DNA of 29,752 bases from a virus, in the IMG/VR virus record IMGVR_UViG_3300032164_000055, positions 1 to 29,752 of that record; one strand, given 5' to 3'. The stretch's first letter is position 1. Each line of letters begins with the position of its first letter. Both the position numbers and the translations under genes were made by a program. Shown here piece by piece: positions 28,127 to 29,752 of the stretch. A model generated the notes under the pieces. That model was not told the DNA's origin. It searched no databases and saw only the letters and a program-made list of their open reading frames with translations.

Positions 28127-28874
28127 CGAGGGTCATGCGGAAGTAGTATAGGTAGCCACAGTGTGTACAGCGCTGGGGCAGCCTAAGGTCAAGGTGAGGC
28201 GTCAGCAAATCTTCTTGCTGCTCCAAAAAGGCGGCATCACCTGTGGGAAGGGCCAAGTACCACTGCACCATTTCTTGGATGCGTTCAGGCTGCGTTCCGT
28301 TTACGCTAACAATGCCCGCAATTGCGTGGGCAATGTGATCAGAAACCAGAGCCTTGTTTTCGGGAGCGCGGCTGCCTATCTTCAGTTCGTCCTCCACGCG
28401 CAGCGGCCTGAGTTCGATGACGTCCTGGCATTTGGGAAGCGTTAAACTATCCGATCCCTTGTAGTCTGGGCCTTTTGGGCTGATGCAGGTCAAATCCTCC
28501 GATCTTATTTTGTCCACTTCTTCGTTGGCGCAGTCGGGGCAGATTGCTCCGTACTCGATGTAGCTGTCATTTTGGATCGAACGAGAGCACAGCAGCACGG
28601 CATTTACGTCGCCGAGGACAAAATCGTTCAAAAGGCAGCCGTTGAGGTTGCTGACCTTGGCTAGCACATTAAACAGAGCGCCCTGCTTCTCTTCTGGAGT
28701 TCCGCGCTGCATGGTGGTGTTCAGCCAGTCGTCCACGATCGAATCCCACGGAAAGACGGTTATTTTTCCGTCAGGAAAGGCTGTTCGATTGGCATAACCA
28801 CCCGAGGGTAGCACGATCTCCTTTTTGTCTTTTTCGCGGCGGGGCCGCATATCGGATATGTTTGATTTGAGCAT
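28041..28874 (-). CDS. Baseplate hub protein, T4 gp26-like
   Basis: A 277-residue protein. CPDC (112-115) and CTHC (236-239) give a four-cysteine zinc site, as in the T4 gp26 baseplate family, and the closing CGYLYYFRMTLDAEFF is a typical late element. In T4-like phages such proteins act in hub assembly rather than as major structural parts. A GTG 24 bases upstream (overlapping the spike stop) is possible; ATG at 28874 is preferred, being seven bases after a GTTCT element and giving a sensible N terminus. It follows the spike gene and overlaps the gp51-position frame. The last 23 residues past EFF are Arg/Ala-rich and may be the unshifted end product only. Confidence 0.75.
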   Translation of the reverse strand: MLKSNISDMRPRREKDKKEIVLPSGGYANRTAFPDGKITVFPWDSIVDDWLNTTMQRGTPEEKQGALFNVLAKVSNLNGCLLNDFVLGDVNAVLLCSRSIQNDSYIEYGAICPDCANEEVDKIRSEDLTCISPKGPDYKGSDSLTLPKCQDVIELRPLRVEDELKIGSRAPENKALVSDHIAHAIAGIVSVNGTQPERIQEMVQWYLALPTGDAAFLEQQEDLLTPHLDLRLPQRCTHCGYLYYFRMTLDAEFFRSGRLGADRRALAANIQSRLGRQ

Positions 28875-28881
28875 GCGATAT

Positions 28882-28886
28882 AGAAC
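28882..28886 (-). promoter_or_regulatory. GTTCT element, 7 nt before the gp26-like gene
   Basis: The minus strand reads CGTTCTATATCGC then ATG. The spike stop codon lies just upstream, so this site is at the very end of the spike gene. Confidence 0.35.
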
Positions 28887-28890
28887 GGTA

Positions 28891-29752
28891 TTACGCACCG
28901 AATATGGTCGTGGAAAGGATCTCTTGGGTAAGGGGCTGTATCGTTCCGTAGGGCGTAACGATGGGCGGGCTGGTCGGTGATCCGGCCTCTCCGCTGCTGT
29001 GGGTGTGCAGGGCTAGCCAAAGGAGCAAGTTTTCCAGGAACAACCTGAGCCGGTTGCCAAGAACAAACGGCTCGATGCTGCCAACGCCTAGGTTTAGGGT
29101 GGTGCCATAGTCGAGCAACATTTCTGCCGAGCTGGCCACGGTTAGCGCGGCCTGGCCATCAACGCGGACGTCGCCCGACACCAGGAGCTCAAAGTCGGAA
29201 TATCCAGTGATGGATGCGAGGCCCGAAATATAGGCGGTGAGCTGGTTTCCTAGCGTAAGGGTCAGATCACCCGTCATGGTTTCGATAGAGGCATCGTTGC
29301 ACATGACGTTGAGCGACTGCCCCAGCTGGATGTAAAAGTCATCGAGCAGGAAAAGCGTGGCGTCGCGCCCCTCGTCGTTGATCATAAACATCTGGCCTGC
29401 TGCGGTGCGCAGCATGACCTGTCCATCTGGGAAAGCGGTAGATTTATCGAGCAGAAAGATTTGGTAGCCACTGGCTGTGCTCATGGTTATGCTGCCTGCA
29501 TTCCACTCCACGGTGTGGCCATAGCGGGTCCAGGCCCCGCGCTTGGGCTTGCCTACTTTTCCGTCGGTTTCGGTGTACTGGTGAAGCTTGAAGGCCTTGG
29601 CTTGGTCTTTGGTCTGCATCAGCCAGGACCACACGGGTTTTTCGGGTTCCCCGTCCAGGAATTGGACACATACCTGATCCCCCGGCTCGGGCAGCCAGTC
29701 TGCGCCGCCTGATCTGGAAGACCCGCCCGAGGGTAGCCCTAGTGGAATGGCC
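28891..29752 (-). CDS. Baseplate central spike, gp5/VgrG-like (5' end outside window)
   Basis: The minus-strand frame is open to the right edge and so lacks its start. Reading in from 29751 it gives AIPLGLPSGGSSRSGGADW, then LPEPGDQVCVQFLDGEPEKPVWSW, the hallmark OB-fold end of gp5, gpV and VgrG spikes. The last 200 residues are repeated short beta strands (SLNVMCNDASIETMTGDLTLTLGNQLTAYISGLASITG) that would form a trimeric beta helix or prism. No lysozyme domain lies between the OB fold and the beta part, unlike T4 gp5. A GTG at 29634 is only an internal codon. It heads the operon with the gp26-like protein and the 5'-nuclease. Confidence 0.82.
   Translation of the reverse strand, partial: AIPLGLPSGGSSRSGGADWLPEPGDQVCVQFLDGEPEKPVWSWLMQTKDQAKAFKLHQYTETDGKVGKPKRGAWTRYGHTVEWNAGSITMSTASGYQIFLLDKSTAFPDGQVMLRTAAGQMFMINDEGRDATLFLLDDFYIQLGQSLNVMCNDASIETMTGDLTLTLGNQLTAYISGLASITGYSDFELLVSGDVRVDGQAALTVASSAEMLLDYGTTLNLGVGSIEPFVLGNRLRLFLENLLLWLALHTHSSGEAGSPTSPPIVTPYGTIQPLTQEILSTTIFGA

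Noticed and set aside
1-29752. Diversity-generating retroelement, integrase, transposon or restriction system
   Set aside because: No reverse transcriptase, recombinase, DDE or methylase motif was seen, and no template/variable repeat pair next to the fibre-like C termini.

Overview
The window looks like part of the genome of a large contractile-tailed bacteriophage (myovirus) with a tail distantly related to that of T4. Direct support is a complete tail sheath gene and tail tube gene side by side, a tape-measure gene, a gpD/gp27-type baseplate hub, a gp26-type hub protein with zinc-binding cysteines, and a gp5/VgrG-type central spike that runs off the right edge. Around them are phage nucleic-acid enzymes: a 4Fe-4S uracil-DNA glycosylase, a FEN/T4 RNase H-type 5'-nuclease and an SbcC/Rad50-type ATPase. 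There is no integrase, insertion sequence, CRISPR array or ribosomal RNA. The host cannot be named from the sequence.

Layout, left to right. (1) 1-1015 is a non-coding control region. It holds six copies of CCCAGCCAAAT spaced about 40 bp apart, a G-quadruplex-capable C-rich tract, two terminator-like hairpins, and a minus-strand tRNA cluster (an initiator-like tRNA-Met plus a second CAT tRNA) behind a good sigma70-like promoter. (2) 1016-4417 is a minus-strand group: uracil-DNA glycosylase, zinc metallopeptidase, two small proteins, a dual-specificity phosphatase, a terminator, then a glycosyltransferase. (3) 4441-8841 has one small membrane protein gene on the plus strand, then a compact minus-strand operon of nine mostly small genes (TOPRIM-fold protein, zinc-ribbon-like proteins, conserved phage proteins of unknown function) read from a promoter near 8730. 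(4) 8842-13741 has two small-protein families, a membrane protein, the tape measure and the next tail gene. (5) 13738-20606 mixes an SbcC-like ATPase, a SWIM zinc-finger virion-type protein, the gpD/gp27-like hub and neck-type proteins on alternating strands, ending in a strong hairpin terminator. (6) 20625-27066 is a plus-strand structural operon with sheath and tube. (7) 27063-29752 is a minus-strand operon: spike, gp26-like protein, an overlapping gp51-like frame, 5'-nuclease.

The structural genes would build the sheath, tube, hub and spike. The repair and recombination enzymes sit singly between them rather than in a replication cluster. The strand changes many times, and three convergent pairs overlap by exactly four bases at their stop codons.

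The most unusual signal is a GTTCT pentamer 7-8 nt upstream of six minus-strand start codons and also 7 nt upstream of the initiator-like tRNA, which suggests a transcription or processing signal rather than a ribosome binding site. Next are the 40-bp-spaced repeat array, a possible +1 frameshift joining the gp26-like and gp51-like frames, and a possible H-type pseudoknot at 2369-2407.
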